A stretch of 64,000 nucleotides of DNA from the NCBI GenBank assembly GCA_938091995.1, contig CALKNZ010000079.1:1-64000 (forward strand). Reading direction: 5' to 3'. The position numbers and the translations under genes are program-made. Origin of the DNA: an uncultured Luminiphilus sp. Its GTDB lineage: Bacteria; Pseudomonadota; Gammaproteobacteria; Pseudomonadales; Halieaceae. This document shows positions 1 to 9,632 of this stretch, in pieces (positions within the stretch are counted from its first letter, which is position 1; every line of letters begins with the position of its first letter). Under the pieces are notes generated by a model. It was not told where the DNA came from and searched no databases. It saw only the letters and a list, made by a program, of their open reading frames with translations.

Positions 1-504
1 AAGTCACTCACGCTGTACGACGGTATGAACGGCATGTTGGAGAATGTGTTCATGAACTCCAAGAACAGGTCGAAGAGCATTACCGCAGAAGTAGAAGTCG
101 ATAAAGACACAACCGGCGTAATCCTGACTCAAGGTGGTCGATTTGGTGGCTGGTCGCTTTACATGAAGGATGGTCGACCCATTTACACCTATAACTTCTT
201 GGGTCTAGAGCGATTTACTGTCGCAGCAGAAAAGCCGATTCCCCCCGGGCCGGCAACCATAGTCATGAACTTTGACTACGATGGAGGCGGCTTGGGCAAA
301 GGCGGCGATGCCACGATCTCGGTGGATGGGGAAGTGGTTGCCTCGGGCCGGATTGGTCGAACACAGCCGCTAATCTTTTCAGCTGATGAAACGGCTGATG
401 TAGGTCTCGATAACCAGACGCCGGTTGCCGATGATATTGGTGTGGGCCCTGCGGAAACACGCTTCAGCGGAACCATCCGACAGGTCGTTATAGCCGTCGA
501 ATAG
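1..504 (+). CDS. Arylsulfatase family protein, C-terminal end (partial)
   Basis: The reading frame is open from the first base, so the gene starts outside the window; 167 residues remain. The piece matches the C-terminal beta-rich domain that follows the catalytic alkaline-phosphatase-like fold in bacterial arylsulfatases: a GMNGMLEN stretch, then GGRFGGWSLYMKDG, a YNFLG segment and a QPLIFSADETADVG strand. The active-site formylglycine region (CxPxR) is upstream and cannot be checked. Such enzymes release sulfate from sulfate esters, often periplasmically, and are common in marine bacteria. The gene ends at TAG and is followed directly by a strong terminator. Family assignment is firm; substrate is unknown. 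Confidence 0.85.
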   Translation, partial: KSLTLYDGMNGMLENVFMNSKNRSKSITAEVEVDKDTTGVILTQGGRFGGWSLYMKDGRPIYTYNFLGLERFTVAAEKPIPPGPATIVMNFDYDGGGLGKGGDATISVDGEVVASGRIGRTQPLIFSADETADVGLDNQTPVADDIGVGPAETRFSGTIRQVVIAVE

Positions 505-523
505 TCCAACGGTAATGCCAAGC

Positions 524-557
524 GCCCAGCTCCGCCAAAGGAGTTGGGCATTTTTTT
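524..557 (+). terminator. Intrinsic terminator after the sulfatase
   Basis: A 10-bp stem (GCCCAGCTCC / GGAGTTGGGC, one G-U pair) with a 6-nt loop is followed by A and seven T residues. It lies 20 nt after the sulfatase stop codon. Confidence 0.9.
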
Positions 558-1180
558 GCCTGATTTACCCAGAAACTCTTTTACAAAATCTATAGGTACC
601 ACCCCCCAAAAATGGGCGATTGTTTAATTGCTCTAGCGAATAAACCCCCGAGCGTATCGGTAAAAATAAACCGTGTGACACTGTTATGATTTTGAAAAGC
701 ACAAACCCTACTAGATCTTAAATCTCTCAAAACTCAATTCCTGTGTCTAACGGGTACAACAAGAACGGTTATCTCTGGCGAACGCAGCCAACATCGATCC
801 ACAGGCGCTCAAATGTTACGAGCCTAGGATGTCACCTACGGGGAGAAAAAATCAGGTCTAATATTTTCGGACCTTGCAAGGGGCATTCGTGACAGGATTT
901 ATTCACGACATTGCGTTTATTTGCCCTATACTCTCAATCAAAGATATGACGACATCTATGCATGTTAGAAAAAATAACTAATGACTCAGCAAATGAGTAC
1001 CAACTCTAGTCAATTGCTCACACCCATGACATCTGATAGCTCAGCGTTTCACGTAAAACGCCATTGACTGTCCAATAGTAAACAGTCGATGTTTTTACCC
1101 GCCACTCCTTTAGCGGACTCAAAAAACTGAGGCTCACTACATTACCACTGCGTAATAAGCCACACATGACAAGAGGCGCT
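558..1180. other. Long intergenic region upstream of the RNA helicase
   Basis: About 620 nt without a convincing gene. It is more AT-rich than the flanking genes. A TATACT hexamer at 927-932 is a possible -10 element, without a good -35 at normal spacing. If used, the helicase mRNA would carry a leader of roughly 240 nt. Long leaders are known for cold-regulated RNA helicase genes, but nothing here proves that. Confidence 0.4.
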
Positions 1181-2512
1181 ATGAGTTTTTCTACATTAGG
1201 TTTATCTGAGCCACTACTTAAAGCCGTTGCAGATGAAGGTTACGACACGCCTTCTCCTATTCAGGCACAAGCCATACCCCCTGTGCTAAAAGGCCATGAT
1301 GTTATGGCCGCAGCACAAACCGGCACAGGAAAAACAGCGGGGTTTACCTTGCCGCTGCTGCATCGATTATCAAAAGGGCAGCCCGCAAAGGCGAACCAAG
1401 TTCGAGCACTGGTATTAACACCTACCCGAGAGCTGGCGGCTCAAGTGGCAGAAAGTGTCGAAACCTACGGGAAATATTTGAATCTTCGTTCCACCGTGGT
1501 TTTTGGCGGCGTGAAGATTAACCCGCAAATGATGCGGCTACGTAAGGGCGTCGACATTCTCATTGCTACCCCTGGACGTTTATTAGACCTATACCAGCAA
1601 AATGCCATGTCCTTCCATACGCTGGAGGTGCTGATCCTGGATGAAGCAGATCGCATGCTCGACATGGGATTTATTCACGATATTCGCAGAGTAATAAAAG
1701 CCCTGCCAAGCAAGCGACAAAATCTCATGTTTTCCGCCACTTTTTCTGAGGAAATTCGCGATTTAGCCAAAACCATTGTCAGTGACCCCGTCGAAATCTC
1801 GGTCACGCCGAGAAACAGCACGGCAGTTAACGTGAGCCAATGGATACACCCGGTCGATAAAACTCAGAAACGCCATTTGTTAGTTGAGCTTATTAATCAT
1901 CATCAATGGGAACAGGTTTTAGTCTTTAGCCGAACGAAGCGAGGCGCAAATAGACTGGCCGAGTTTTTAGAGAAGAACAATATTCAAGCTGCCGCGATTC
2001 ATGGCAACAAAAGTCAGGGCGCCCGCACCAGAGCACTCGGAGAATTCAAGTCTGGAAAGTTGCGGGTTTTAGTCGCCACAGACATCGCCGCCCGAGGCCT
2101 GGATATCGAGCAGCTTCCACAAGTAGTGAATCTTGACCTGCCCGAAGTGGCTCAAGATTACGTGCATCGTATCGGTCGTACGGGTCGTGCTGGCGCAACA
2201 GGCCAGGCGATATCTCTTGTGAGTGCCGATGAAAGTCAACTTCTACAAGATATTGAACGACTGATCCAAAACTTGCTGCCCAGAAAATTAGTGGTCGGCT
2301 ATGAGCCGGAAAATCCACTGCCTGAGTTGCCTCTGCGTGCTCCAATCAAAGCCAAAAAACCTAAAAAACCCAAAGCACCCCGCTCTGGCAATGACAGCAG
2401 TCTAGCGGAAGCACCTAGAAATCATCGTGCAACCGCTCCCAATCCAGACAAGAGGCGACAAAACAATCACAAAGGAAAGTCCCATAGCAGGCGGCCTACG
2501 CGAACACCGTAA
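1181..2512 (+). CDS. rhlE: ATP-dependent DEAD-box RNA helicase, RhlE type
   Basis: Unwinds RNA duplexes with ATP; RhlE proteins act in ribosome assembly and RNA turnover in the cytoplasm. The motifs appear in order: Q motif ([11 protein letters not shown]), Walker [22 protein letters not shown] in FSATF, then RGLDI and [10 protein letters not shown] in the second RecA domain. A lysine/proline-rich tail of about 70 residues follows, typical of RhlE and likely RNA-binding. The start at 1181 (MSFSTLGL) matches the usual N-terminus and has AGAGG just upstream; an in-frame ATG at 1166 would add five residues. It stands alone, behind a long leader and before 450 nt of non-coding DNA. The family is certain; RhlE versus a close relative is likely. 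Confidence 0.93.
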   Translation: MSFSTLGLSEPLLKAVADEGYDTPSPIQAQAIPPVLKGHDVMAAAQTGTGKTAGFTLPLLHRLSKGQPAKANQVRALVLTPTRELAAQVAESVETYGKYLNLRSTVVFGGVKINPQMMRLRKGVDILIATPGRLLDLYQQNAMSFHTLEVLILDEADRMLDMGFIHDIRRVIKALPSKRQNLMFSATFSEEIRDLAKTIVSDPVEISVTPRNSTAVNVSQWIHPVDKTQKRHLLVELINHHQWEQVLVFSRTKRGANRLAEFLEKNNIQAAAIHGNKSQGARTRALGEFKSGKLRVLVATDIAARGLDIEQLPQVVNLDLPEVAQDYVHRIGRTGRAGATGQAISLVSADESQLLQDIERLIQNLLPRKLVVGYEPENPLPELPLRAPIKAKKPKKPKAPRSGNDSSLAEAPRNHRATAPNPDKRRQNNHKGKSHSRRPTRTP

Positions 2513-2964
2513 AGGCTAACTGCAGTGCAGCTCAGAATTCACGTTCGTTTACCCGAAAACGATAAACTTAAACGTCTTTCATATAGATAACTGCCCCCTC
2601 GAATAAAGTCTATTCCATCGCCATGTGAGGACAAGAACACCCCGTCACTGTGCAACTTGTTCAGCTTATATTTCTAACCGCCGACAAGCAGACCTGCGAC
2701 CCGAGCAAACACTGCTCCCTTTTATACAGCCGCCGTCAAAGTCAGGGGTGCATACCCAATTTGAATGCGGCCCATCCACCGCTGATTCTGCGTTTTAATG
2801 GCGGCAACTTTCCAAAATTCTAGCGCTAAATACACGCGGAGAACTCGCCACTAGGCGCACTCTTTTTTTGGTCTCATCCTACGGCCAAACTAAGCTAAAA
2901 AAACCTTTCTCAAGGGATAAATTCAAGTTAGCCTCTGCAAAAATATTAAGGGGGAGCGGCGGCC
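2513..2964. other. Intergenic region before the demethylase-like pair
   Basis: About 450 nt with no convincing open frame. I see no clear terminator after the helicase and no strong sigma-70 promoter. A purine-rich Shine-Dalgarno (AGGGGGAG) lies just before the next start codon. The promoter of the flavoprotein operon should be here. Confidence 0.4.
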
Positions 2965-5382
2965 ATGGAAACACAAGCCAAGGTTGTTATAGTCGGCGGC
3001 GGAATCATGGGGGTTGCCCTTGCCTACCATTTGGCTGAAGAGGGCGAAACCGATGTTTTGCTCATTGAAAAAGGCGAGCTTACCTCGGGCTCTACCTGGC
3101 ATGCCGCAGGCCAGTGCCCCAGCCTTGTCAGCAACTACAACCTCGCAAAAATCCATGATTATGGTAACCGGCTCTACCCCACTCTCGAAGAAAAAACCGG
3201 TCAATACGTAAGCTGGCACGCTTCGGGTGGCATCAGAGTGGCGCGTCAGCAGGCCGATCTCGATTGGTTCCACTACATGAAAGGTATTGCCGACAACGTC
3301 GGTTTCCACATGGAAATTATCAGCCCAGCCAAGATCAAGGAAATTAACCCTTTTTATAATATCGATGGCGTTCTTGCGGGCGCTTGGACCCTTGATGATG
3401 GCCATGCCGACCCTTCAGGTCTCACCAACGCCATGGCTCGTGGGGCGACGAATCTCGGAGTGCGTATTGTTCGCCATAACCGGGTCCTCGACATCAACGC
3501 TCTGCCATCGGGGGACTGGGAAATTGATACCGAGCAAGGCAAGGTAACGGCGCAAGTCGTGGTGAACGCCGCGGGCAGTTTCGCCCGGCAAATCGCACAA
3601 ATGGTGGGCGCCGACCTTCCCATAGCCAATATGGAACACCATTATATTGTAACCGGGGCTATTCAAGATTTTGTCGATCAAGATGAAGAATTTCCCGTCA
3701 TGCGCGACCCCTATGCATCGGCTTATATCCGTCAGGAGCAAAAATCCGGCTTAATTGGCATTTACGAGTCTAGCGGCATTACTGAAGCCTGGGGGCCTTC
3801 GGGACTGCCACCCTGGTCCTCAGATAGCGAACTCTTTCCCGACGACCTCGATCGAATCATGCCATGGCTGGAACGGGCCATGCACTGTATGCCCAACATG
3901 TTAGATGCCGGCATTAAGCGCATTGTAAACGGCGCTATTCCCCACTCTGCTGACGGCCCTCCCCTCCTAGGCCCGGTCGCCGGCATCCCCAACTTTTGGC
4001 TCTGCTGTGGCTCATCATTTGGCATAGCTCAGGGCGCTGGCTGCGGGAAGTATCTGGCACAGTGGATGGTATACGGCGATTCAGAAATCAATATGACCGG
4101 TTTTGACCCTCGCCGATTTGGCGTCTTTGCCGATCGCGACTTCATGCGCGCCAAAGGCTTTCAAGACTACGGACTCACCTATGCAACGCCGCTACCTGGA
4201 GAGGAATTTGACGCTGCTAGGGAATGCAGACTCAGCCCCTTGTACGGCAAACTTAAAAATAAAGGGGCGGTCCACACGCAAACCTTTGGTTGGGAGCGCC
4301 CCAAATGGTTTTCTATCAATGGGCAGAAGGAGGATCACAGTTACCGACGCAATGCCACCTTTGATGTGGTCCGAGAAGAGTGTCTCGCGGTGCGGGAGCG
4401 TGTGGGGATAATTGATCTGACAGGCTTCGCAAAATATGACATTTGCGGGGCCGATGCTGAAAGCTTTCTCAATCGCGTACTGGCCAATCGAATGCCGAAG
4501 CGTGATGGTGGTATTGCTTTGGCACACTTTCTGTCTCGCAACGGCCGTATTCTGGGTGAGGCCACGGTAACCCGTGTCAGCAGCGAACACTTTTATTTGC
4601 TCTCCGCGGCTAGCGCCGAAATGCGCGATCTCGACCACCTCACTCAGCAAGTCGAATCGGGCGAACAGGTTACGATTCACAACGCAACCGATGAGCGTGG
4701 CGTGCTCGCGCTGGTCGGTCCTAAGTCGCGGGATGTACTGACGACACTCACTAACGCACCGCTGGACAATGAGAATTTTCGGTGGCGCAGCAGCCAGGAC
4801 ATTGAAATTGCAGGCATGAAAGTACGTGCTTTGCGCATCAATTATGTGGGTGAGTTGGGCTGGGAATTGCACCCCAAGATGGAAGATTTATCGGAACTGT
4901 ATGACGCCCTTTGGGGCGCGGGGCAAGATCAGGGCATGGTCGACTTTGGCTTGTACGCTCTTAACAGTCTGCGTATGGAGAAGGCCTACCGAGGCTGGGG
5001 TACCGAATTAACCAACGAAGTCACCCTCCTCGAAGCCGATATGGCCCGATTTTTTAGCCGCACTAAAACCGACTTCGTGGGTAAATCAGCGACAGAAGAA
5101 AAAACCAATAGCACATTGAAGCTGGTGTACTTCGAAGTCGACGCAAAAGACTCAGACGTCCGCGGCGGAGAACCCATCTTTATCGACGGCGCCTGCATTG
5201 GCGTGACCACGTCGGGAGGCTACGGCTATACCGTTGAAAAGAGCTTGGGATTTGGTTACGTATCACCCGAGCATGCTGCCCCCGGCTCGACCTTTCAGGT
5301 AGGACTACTCGATGCCCGATATAGCGCTCGTGTACTCGAAGACCCTGCTTATGACGCTACCAACATTCGGTTAGCCAGCTGA
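2965..5382 (+). CDS. DMGDH/sarcosine dehydrogenase-like flavoprotein with GcvT domain (paralogue A)
   Basis: 805 residues with the fused layout of dimethylglycine and sarcosine dehydrogenases: an N-terminal FAD-binding oxidoreductase domain (VIVGGGIMG near residue 10), a linker FAO_M-like region near 370-430, then GcvT N and C domains from about residue 430. The motif TWHAAG near residue 48 holds the histidine that carries covalent FAD in DMGDH-type enzymes. Family members demethylate N-methyl amines and pass the one-carbon unit to tetrahydrofolate. In the folate pocket the Asp found in paralogue B (D533) is Glu here (E532, in RILGEATV), so folate coupling may differ. SD AGGGGGAG precedes the ATG. 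Its TGA overlaps the next ATG by one base, indicating translational coupling. The true substrate cannot be read from sequence. Confidence 0.88.
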   Translation: METQAKVVIVGGGIMGVALAYHLAEEGETDVLLIEKGELTSGSTWHAAGQCPSLVSNYNLAKIHDYGNRLYPTLEEKTGQYVSWHASGGIRVARQQADLDWFHYMKGIADNVGFHMEIISPAKIKEINPFYNIDGVLAGAWTLDDGHADPSGLTNAMARGATNLGVRIVRHNRVLDINALPSGDWEIDTEQGKVTAQVVVNAAGSFARQIAQMVGADLPIANMEHHYIVTGAIQDFVDQDEEFPVMRDPYASAYIRQEQKSGLIGIYESSGITEAWGPSGLPPWSSDSELFPDDLDRIMPWLERAMHCMPNMLDAGIKRIVNGAIPHSADGPPLLGPVAGIPNFWLCCGSSFGIAQGAGCGKYLAQWMVYGDSEINMTGFDPRRFGVFADRDFMRAKGFQDYGLTYATPLPGEEFDAARECRLSPLYGKLKNKGAVHTQTFGWERPKWFSINGQKEDHSYRRNATFDVVREECLAVRERVGIIDLTGFAKYDICGADAESFLNRVLANRMPKRDGGIALAHFLSRNGRILGEATVTRVSSEHFYLLSAASAEMRDLDHLTQQVESGEQVTIHNATDERGVLALVGPKSRDVLTTLTNAPLDNENFRWRSSQDIEIAGMKVRALRINYVGELGWELHPKMEDLSELYDALWGAGQDQGMVDFGLYALNSLRMEKAYRGWGTELTNEVTLLEADMARFFSRTKTDFVGKSATEEKTNSTLKLVYFEVDAKDSDVRGGEPIFIDGACIGVTTSGGYGYTVEKSLGFGYVSPEHAAPGSTFQVGLLDARYSARVLEDPAYDATNIRLAS

Positions 5383-7826
5383 TGCCCGCGCCTCCTGAGC
5401 AGTGTGAGGTCGTTATTATTGGCGGTGGCGTCATTGGCTGTTCCGTGGCCTACCATTTGACCAAACTGGGCATCACCGATGTTGTTCTGCTCGAGCGCAA
5501 AGAACTGACCAGTGGTACAACTTGGCATGCCGCTGGGCTTGTTGGTCAACTGCGAAGCTCTATTAATATGACCAAGCTAGCCCGCTACACCAGTGAGCTG
5601 TACCGCGAGCTGGAGACCGAGACGGGACAAGCCACGGGGTACCGACAGTCTGGGTCAATTTCCATAGCCTCAACCGAAGAACGCCTCGAAGAGCTCAAAC
5701 GCAGCGCTTCGATGGCAAAAGTTTTCGGCCTAGAAGTGAATGTGTTGGGGGTTGATGAAATTGGCGAAAGATACCCGCTGATCGAAACGCAAGATTTGTA
5801 CGGCGGCATTCACATTCCCTCAGACGGCTATGCCAATGCCGTTGATATAACCCAAGCTCTCGCCAAGGGTGCGCGGAATCGTGGCGCACAGATTTTCACT
5901 GATACAGCCGTAGAAAAAATTCTAAGCACTGGTTCTAAGGTGACGGGGGTTCGCACCGCTAATGGTGATATTCAGGCCCGTCATGTTGTCATCTGTGGTG
6001 GCATGTGGTCTAGAGACCTGGCCGCCTCGGTGGGTGTTAACTTGCCATTGCATGCCTGCGAGCACTATTACGTTCTTTTCGATTCGGTCGCGGGACTGCA
6101 CCCCGACCTGCCAGTGCTGCGCGACTATAACGCCTGCACCTATTATAAATACGACGCCGGCAAACTTTTAGTAGGAGCCTTTGAGCCTCATGCTAAGCCT
6201 TGGGGCATGGACGGCATTTCGAAAGACTTTTGTTTCGATGAGATCGCGGGAGACTTTGACCATTTTGAACCGGTGCTCCACGACGCCATGAAGCGTTTAC
6301 CTGCGTTGGAACACGCAGGAATACAAAAGTTTTTTTGCGGCCCTGAAAGTTTTACACCAGATGTGCGCTACCACCTGGGTGAGGCACCTGAGCTGGAAAA
6401 TTGCTTCGTGGCCGCAGGCCTTAACTCAATTGGTCTCCAGTCAGCGGGTGGCGTGGGTAAAGTCACCGCCGAATGGATTCGAGATAAACGCCCTCCGGTT
6501 GATTTGTGGGAGGTCGATGTTCGGCGCAACATGCCGTTTCAAAAAAATCGGCGATATTTGCAAGAGCGAGTGAGCGAAAGTTTAGGGCTGCTATATGCCA
6601 CGCACTACCCCTACCGCCAATATGAGACCGGGCGCGGCGTTCGTAAATCAGCGATTCACGATCGACTTGTGTCTGCCGGCGCCTGTCACGGTGAGGCTTA
6701 CGGATGGGAACGACCCAACTGGTATGCCCCGGCGGGTATCGAAGCGCGGTACGAATACAGCTATGGTCGGCAAAACTGGTTTGACTATTCAGCTTGTGAG
6801 CATCGGGCTGTGCGAGAGGGGGTGGCCTTATTTGACCTATCCTCTTTTGCGAAATTTCGCTTGGAAGGCCGTGATGCGATGACAACACTCAATCGTGTCT
6901 GTGCGAACGATGTCGACGTCAGTTTAGGAAGGGTTGTATATACCCAATGGTTAAATGACCACGGAGGCATTGAAGCCGACCTCACCGTCACCCGCCTCGC
7001 GGAGGACCTTTTCCTCATTGTGACTGCCGCAGAAACCGAGGTACGAGATTTTTATTGGCTGAAAAGCCACATTCCCGATACCGCCCACTGTGTGCTGACC
7101 AATGTCAGCTCAGGTATGGGCGTATTATCAATTATGGGGCCACAAGCTCGAGCCTTGCTACAGTCACTGACCCCTGACGACCTCAGCCATAAGGCCTTTC
7201 CTTTTGCGAGCAGTCGCGAAATTGAACTGGGGCTTGGCTATGTGAGAGCCTCGCGCATCACCTTTGTCGGAGAACTGGGCTGGGAGCTCTATATTCCCAC
7301 CGAATTTATGCAGGACATTTACGATCGTATCATTCTTGCTGGCCAAGACTTTGGACTTGTTCATGCCGGTTACCATGCCCTCAACTCCCTTCGACTAGAG
7401 AAGGCCTATCGCCACTGGAGCCACGATATAACCGATGAAGATTCCCCCCTTGAGGCGGGCCTCGGATTCGTTATTAAGTTTGATAAACCCCAGGGCTTTA
7501 TTGGTCGTGAAGCCTTACTGCGACAGCAGGAAAAAGGGCTGTCGCGTCAGCTGCTGCAGCTTAAGCTCTGTGACCCGCAGCCTCTGATCTACCACAACGA
7601 ACCCATTTGGCGCGACGGGATTTTGGTGGGGCACATCACCTCAGGTGCCTATGGACATACTCTGGGAGGGGCCGTGGGCTTGGGCTACGTGGAGACACAG
7701 CCCGGCAACGATAACGAGACCTTACTAGCGGGCAGTTATGAAGTCGAGGTTGCCTGTGAACGCGTTCCTGCTCAAGTTTCTTTGACCCCGCTGTACGACC
7801 CCAAAAATAGTCGCATTCGCGCTTAG
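5382..7826 (+). CDS. DMGDH/sarcosine dehydrogenase-like flavoprotein with GcvT domain (paralogue B)
   Basis: 814 residues, same domain order as the gene before it: FAD-binding dinucleotide motif (VIIGGGVIG near residue 10), TWHAAG with the probable FAD-linking histidine near residue 48, central linker, then GcvT-type folate domain. The folate-site motif GGIEADLTV is intact with D533, the residue that polarises tetrahydrofolate in GcvT and dimethylglycine oxidase. It therefore looks like the canonical partner of the pair: oxidative demethylation of an N-methylated amine or betaine derivative yielding 5,10-methylene-THF. The start codon overlaps the stop of paralogue A (TGATG). The two are clearly homologous along their length but well diverged, so this is an old duplication. 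Substrate is open (dimethylglycine, sarcosine or another methylated amine). Confidence 0.9.
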   Translation: MPAPPEQCEVVIIGGGVIGCSVAYHLTKLGITDVVLLERKELTSGTTWHAAGLVGQLRSSINMTKLARYTSELYRELETETGQATGYRQSGSISIASTEERLEELKRSASMAKVFGLEVNVLGVDEIGERYPLIETQDLYGGIHIPSDGYANAVDITQALAKGARNRGAQIFTDTAVEKILSTGSKVTGVRTANGDIQARHVVICGGMWSRDLAASVGVNLPLHACEHYYVLFDSVAGLHPDLPVLRDYNACTYYKYDAGKLLVGAFEPHAKPWGMDGISKDFCFDEIAGDFDHFEPVLHDAMKRLPALEHAGIQKFFCGPESFTPDVRYHLGEAPELENCFVAAGLNSIGLQSAGGVGKVTAEWIRDKRPPVDLWEVDVRRNMPFQKNRRYLQERVSESLGLLYATHYPYRQYETGRGVRKSAIHDRLVSAGACHGEAYGWERPNWYAPAGIEARYEYSYGRQNWFDYSACEHRAVREGVALFDLSSFAKFRLEGRDAMTTLNRVCANDVDVSLGRVVYTQWLNDHGGIEADLTVTRLAEDLFLIVTAAETEVRDFYWLKSHIPDTAHCVLTNVSSGMGVLSIMGPQARALLQSLTPDDLSHKAFPFASSREIELGLGYVRASRITFVGELGWELYIPTEFMQDIYDRIILAGQDFGLVHAGYHALNSLRLEKAYRHWSHDITDEDSPLEAGLGFVIKFDKPQGFIGREALLRQQEKGLSRQLLQLKLCDPQPLIYHNEPIWRDGILVGHITSGAYGHTLGGAVGLGYVETQPGNDNETLLAGSYEVEVACERVPAQVSLTPLYDPKNSRIRA

Positions 7827-7859
7827 AACGCGTTTAAGTCCCCCTACACGGGGCTATTA

Positions 7860-7880
7860 GTGAGTCCCGACAAGACTCAC
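7860..7880. terminator. Hairpin between convergent genes
   Basis: A perfect 7-bp inverted repeat (GTGAGTC / GACTCAC) with a 7-nt loop sits between the stops of the flavoprotein operon and the MttB-like gene. There is no T tract. A second weaker GC-rich hairpin lies at about 7838-7857. A transcription-end function is inferred from position. Confidence 0.45.
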
Positions 7881-7895
7881 GATGCGCGAGCCCCA

Positions 7896-9443
7896 TCAAC
7901 CGGTCTGTAAAAGATCCTCAATGTGCAGTCGAATGGGAAACTTGGCGCGTATTTCGGCGTCCACCGCGGCGCTGATATGACTGGGCACATGAGTCGCTAG
8001 AATTTCATCGCGCTTGCGAACAGCACTATCAATAGCCAGTGGCTTCTCAGCTTGCTCCCACAGCGTTGGGCTAAAGCGATTACCTACTTCAGGATAAATA
8101 TACTCGCTTTGCATCACTGCTAGGGTGTGATCAGACCCCAGATAATGTCCCTTTTCACCGAGGCAAACTTCAGCAAGGTCGTCAAAGCCTAAGGTATTGG
8201 TATTGACCTCAACACCGCGCACAGCTCGTAGCGTGGCACCAAGGACATCATTATCGAGCAGTAAACTTTCAGGGCACACGCCCAATAAGCTTGAATACAT
8301 ACCGGCGGATTCATAAATAATATTGGCACCGGCAAGTGCGGGTGGCATCAATGTATGGGCACGCTCGGCTCCCGCCTGAAAGTCAGGCATGTTGGCATCG
8401 GTCATCCCGCACGCGGTTCCAAAGGGCAAATCAAAATGCGCGCCCAATTGTGCACAGGCGCTGGAAATTAAGCCTTGCTCCGGTGAACCTCCGCTCATGG
8501 ATCCCGTTCGCAAGTCAGAGACGAAAGGCCAGGTCCCTATAATAGCTGGAGCACCGGGCTTAATCGCATTGACATACACGAGGCCACCTAGACACTCTGC
8601 CCAGGCCTGACTGACGGCACCTGCGAGGCAAGCCGGTGTCGTCGCCCCCGCTTGTCCCGCAGACAACAGCAAAACCGGCATACCCCCTTCAACCGCTACA
8701 CGCAGGCAATCCAGTGCATCGCTGGCAAATTTCATGGGGGGCACGACAAAACAGTTCGACTGACTGACGAAGGGGCGTTCGCGCCACTTAGCCTCACTCC
8801 CGGCAATGACATGAAGCATTTCCAGTGTCTTTTCGAGATGGGTGTAATGCCCCCAGCTAGCGCCCACGTGTTTTCTAGTGCCCGCGACTGAACAGTAGGT
8901 GGTATTGAGGTCCATCTCGCTGGGGTCTTCAATATCCCGCAACACGCACATACGCTGAAACATATGAATGTTCTCGCAATTGTCGACAATGCGTGCCAAA
9001 TCGTATAGGTCTCGGGAGGTTGACTCGCGGTACTCATTACGAACCGAGTCGGCCACCATGACGGCCGCGCCCGCCGTAGAAAAATGCACGCGGGTACCCG
9101 AGAGATCCAAGTCAAAGGCGGGATCTTGTGCAAAGAGTGTCAGGTTACGTCGCGCCTTACCCAGGGCATCGTCTACCACCGATCGAGGCATGCGCAGGCG
9201 GCCATCTTCCCCCAAAAGGGCACCGACAGCCTGACAAGCTTCGATACAGTGGGGTGTCGCGTCTTTGAAGCCAACCTCTTCGAGAATTCGATAGATATTG
9301 GCCACCACCGCATCAAGATCTGTTTTAGCAAAGGGCTGGTACTGCCCCCCCCGCTCACCAGGTCTAACCGGCTTCAATTCCTCAGCCAATGGCGCGCTGC
9401 GTTGAGCATGTCGTGCTTGTCTACCACCTGATCGTCTGGCCAT
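7896..9443 (-). CDS. Trimethylamine methyltransferase (MttB) family protein
   Basis: 515 residues of the MttB superfamily (COG5598), which covers corrinoid-dependent methyltransferases acting on trimethylamine, glycine betaine and other quaternary amines. Recognised from its overall pattern: an N-terminal basic tail, LEEVGF near residue 55, a glycine-rich barrel with ATTPACLAGAVSQ, GSMSGGSPEQ, ACAQLG and a C-terminal HYLGSDHTL segment. The frame has no internal TAG, so it is a non-pyrrolysine member like MtgB. No cognate corrinoid protein (MtbC/MtgC-like) or reactivase lies in the window, which is odd for a methyltransferase. It converges on two folate-linked demethylating flavoproteins, suggesting a shared methylated-amine pathway. 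SD GAGGGA precedes the ATG. Substrate unknown. Confidence 0.85.
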   Translation of the reverse strand: MARRSGGRQARHAQRSAPLAEELKPVRPGERGGQYQPFAKTDLDAVVANIYRILEEVGFKDATPHCIEACQAVGALLGEDGRLRMPRSVVDDALGKARRNLTLFAQDPAFDLDLSGTRVHFSTAGAAVMVADSVRNEYRESTSRDLYDLARIVDNCENIHMFQRMCVLRDIEDPSEMDLNTTYCSVAGTRKHVGASWGHYTHLEKTLEMLHVIAGSEAKWRERPFVSQSNCFVVPPMKFASDALDCLRVAVEGGMPVLLLSAGQAGATTPACLAGAVSQAWAECLGGLVYVNAIKPGAPAIIGTWPFVSDLRTGSMSGGSPEQGLISSACAQLGAHFDLPFGTACGMTDANMPDFQAGAERAHTLMPPALAGANIIYESAGMYSSLLGVCPESLLLDNDVLGATLRAVRGVEVNTNTLGFDDLAEVCLGEKGHYLGSDHTLAVMQSEYIYPEVGNRFSPTLWEQAEKPLAIDSAVRKRDEILATHVPSHISAAVDAEIRAKFPIRLHIEDLLQTG

Positions 9444-9632
9444 AACACCGTCCCTCGATGAACGCTAAAAGACTTTCGAGTCTCAGTTGCACTCGATCGT
9501 AGATTAAGTGTAGAAATAACGCATAATTGAGAGGGATTCCAGACCTAAAAACGACATGCATAGCGTCGTATTACAGACCAGGATAAGGTCAAGAAAAGAC
9601 GTGGCTCAAACTACGTCATTCGAGGGTTTTTG

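Noticed and set aside
2046-2345. Minus-strand 99-codon ORF inside the helicase gene
   Set aside because: Antisense shadow of conserved DEAD-box coding sequence.
4192-4872. Minus-strand 226-codon ORF inside paralogue A
   Set aside because: Long, but lies fully antisense to a conserved GcvT-domain coding region and shows no family features.
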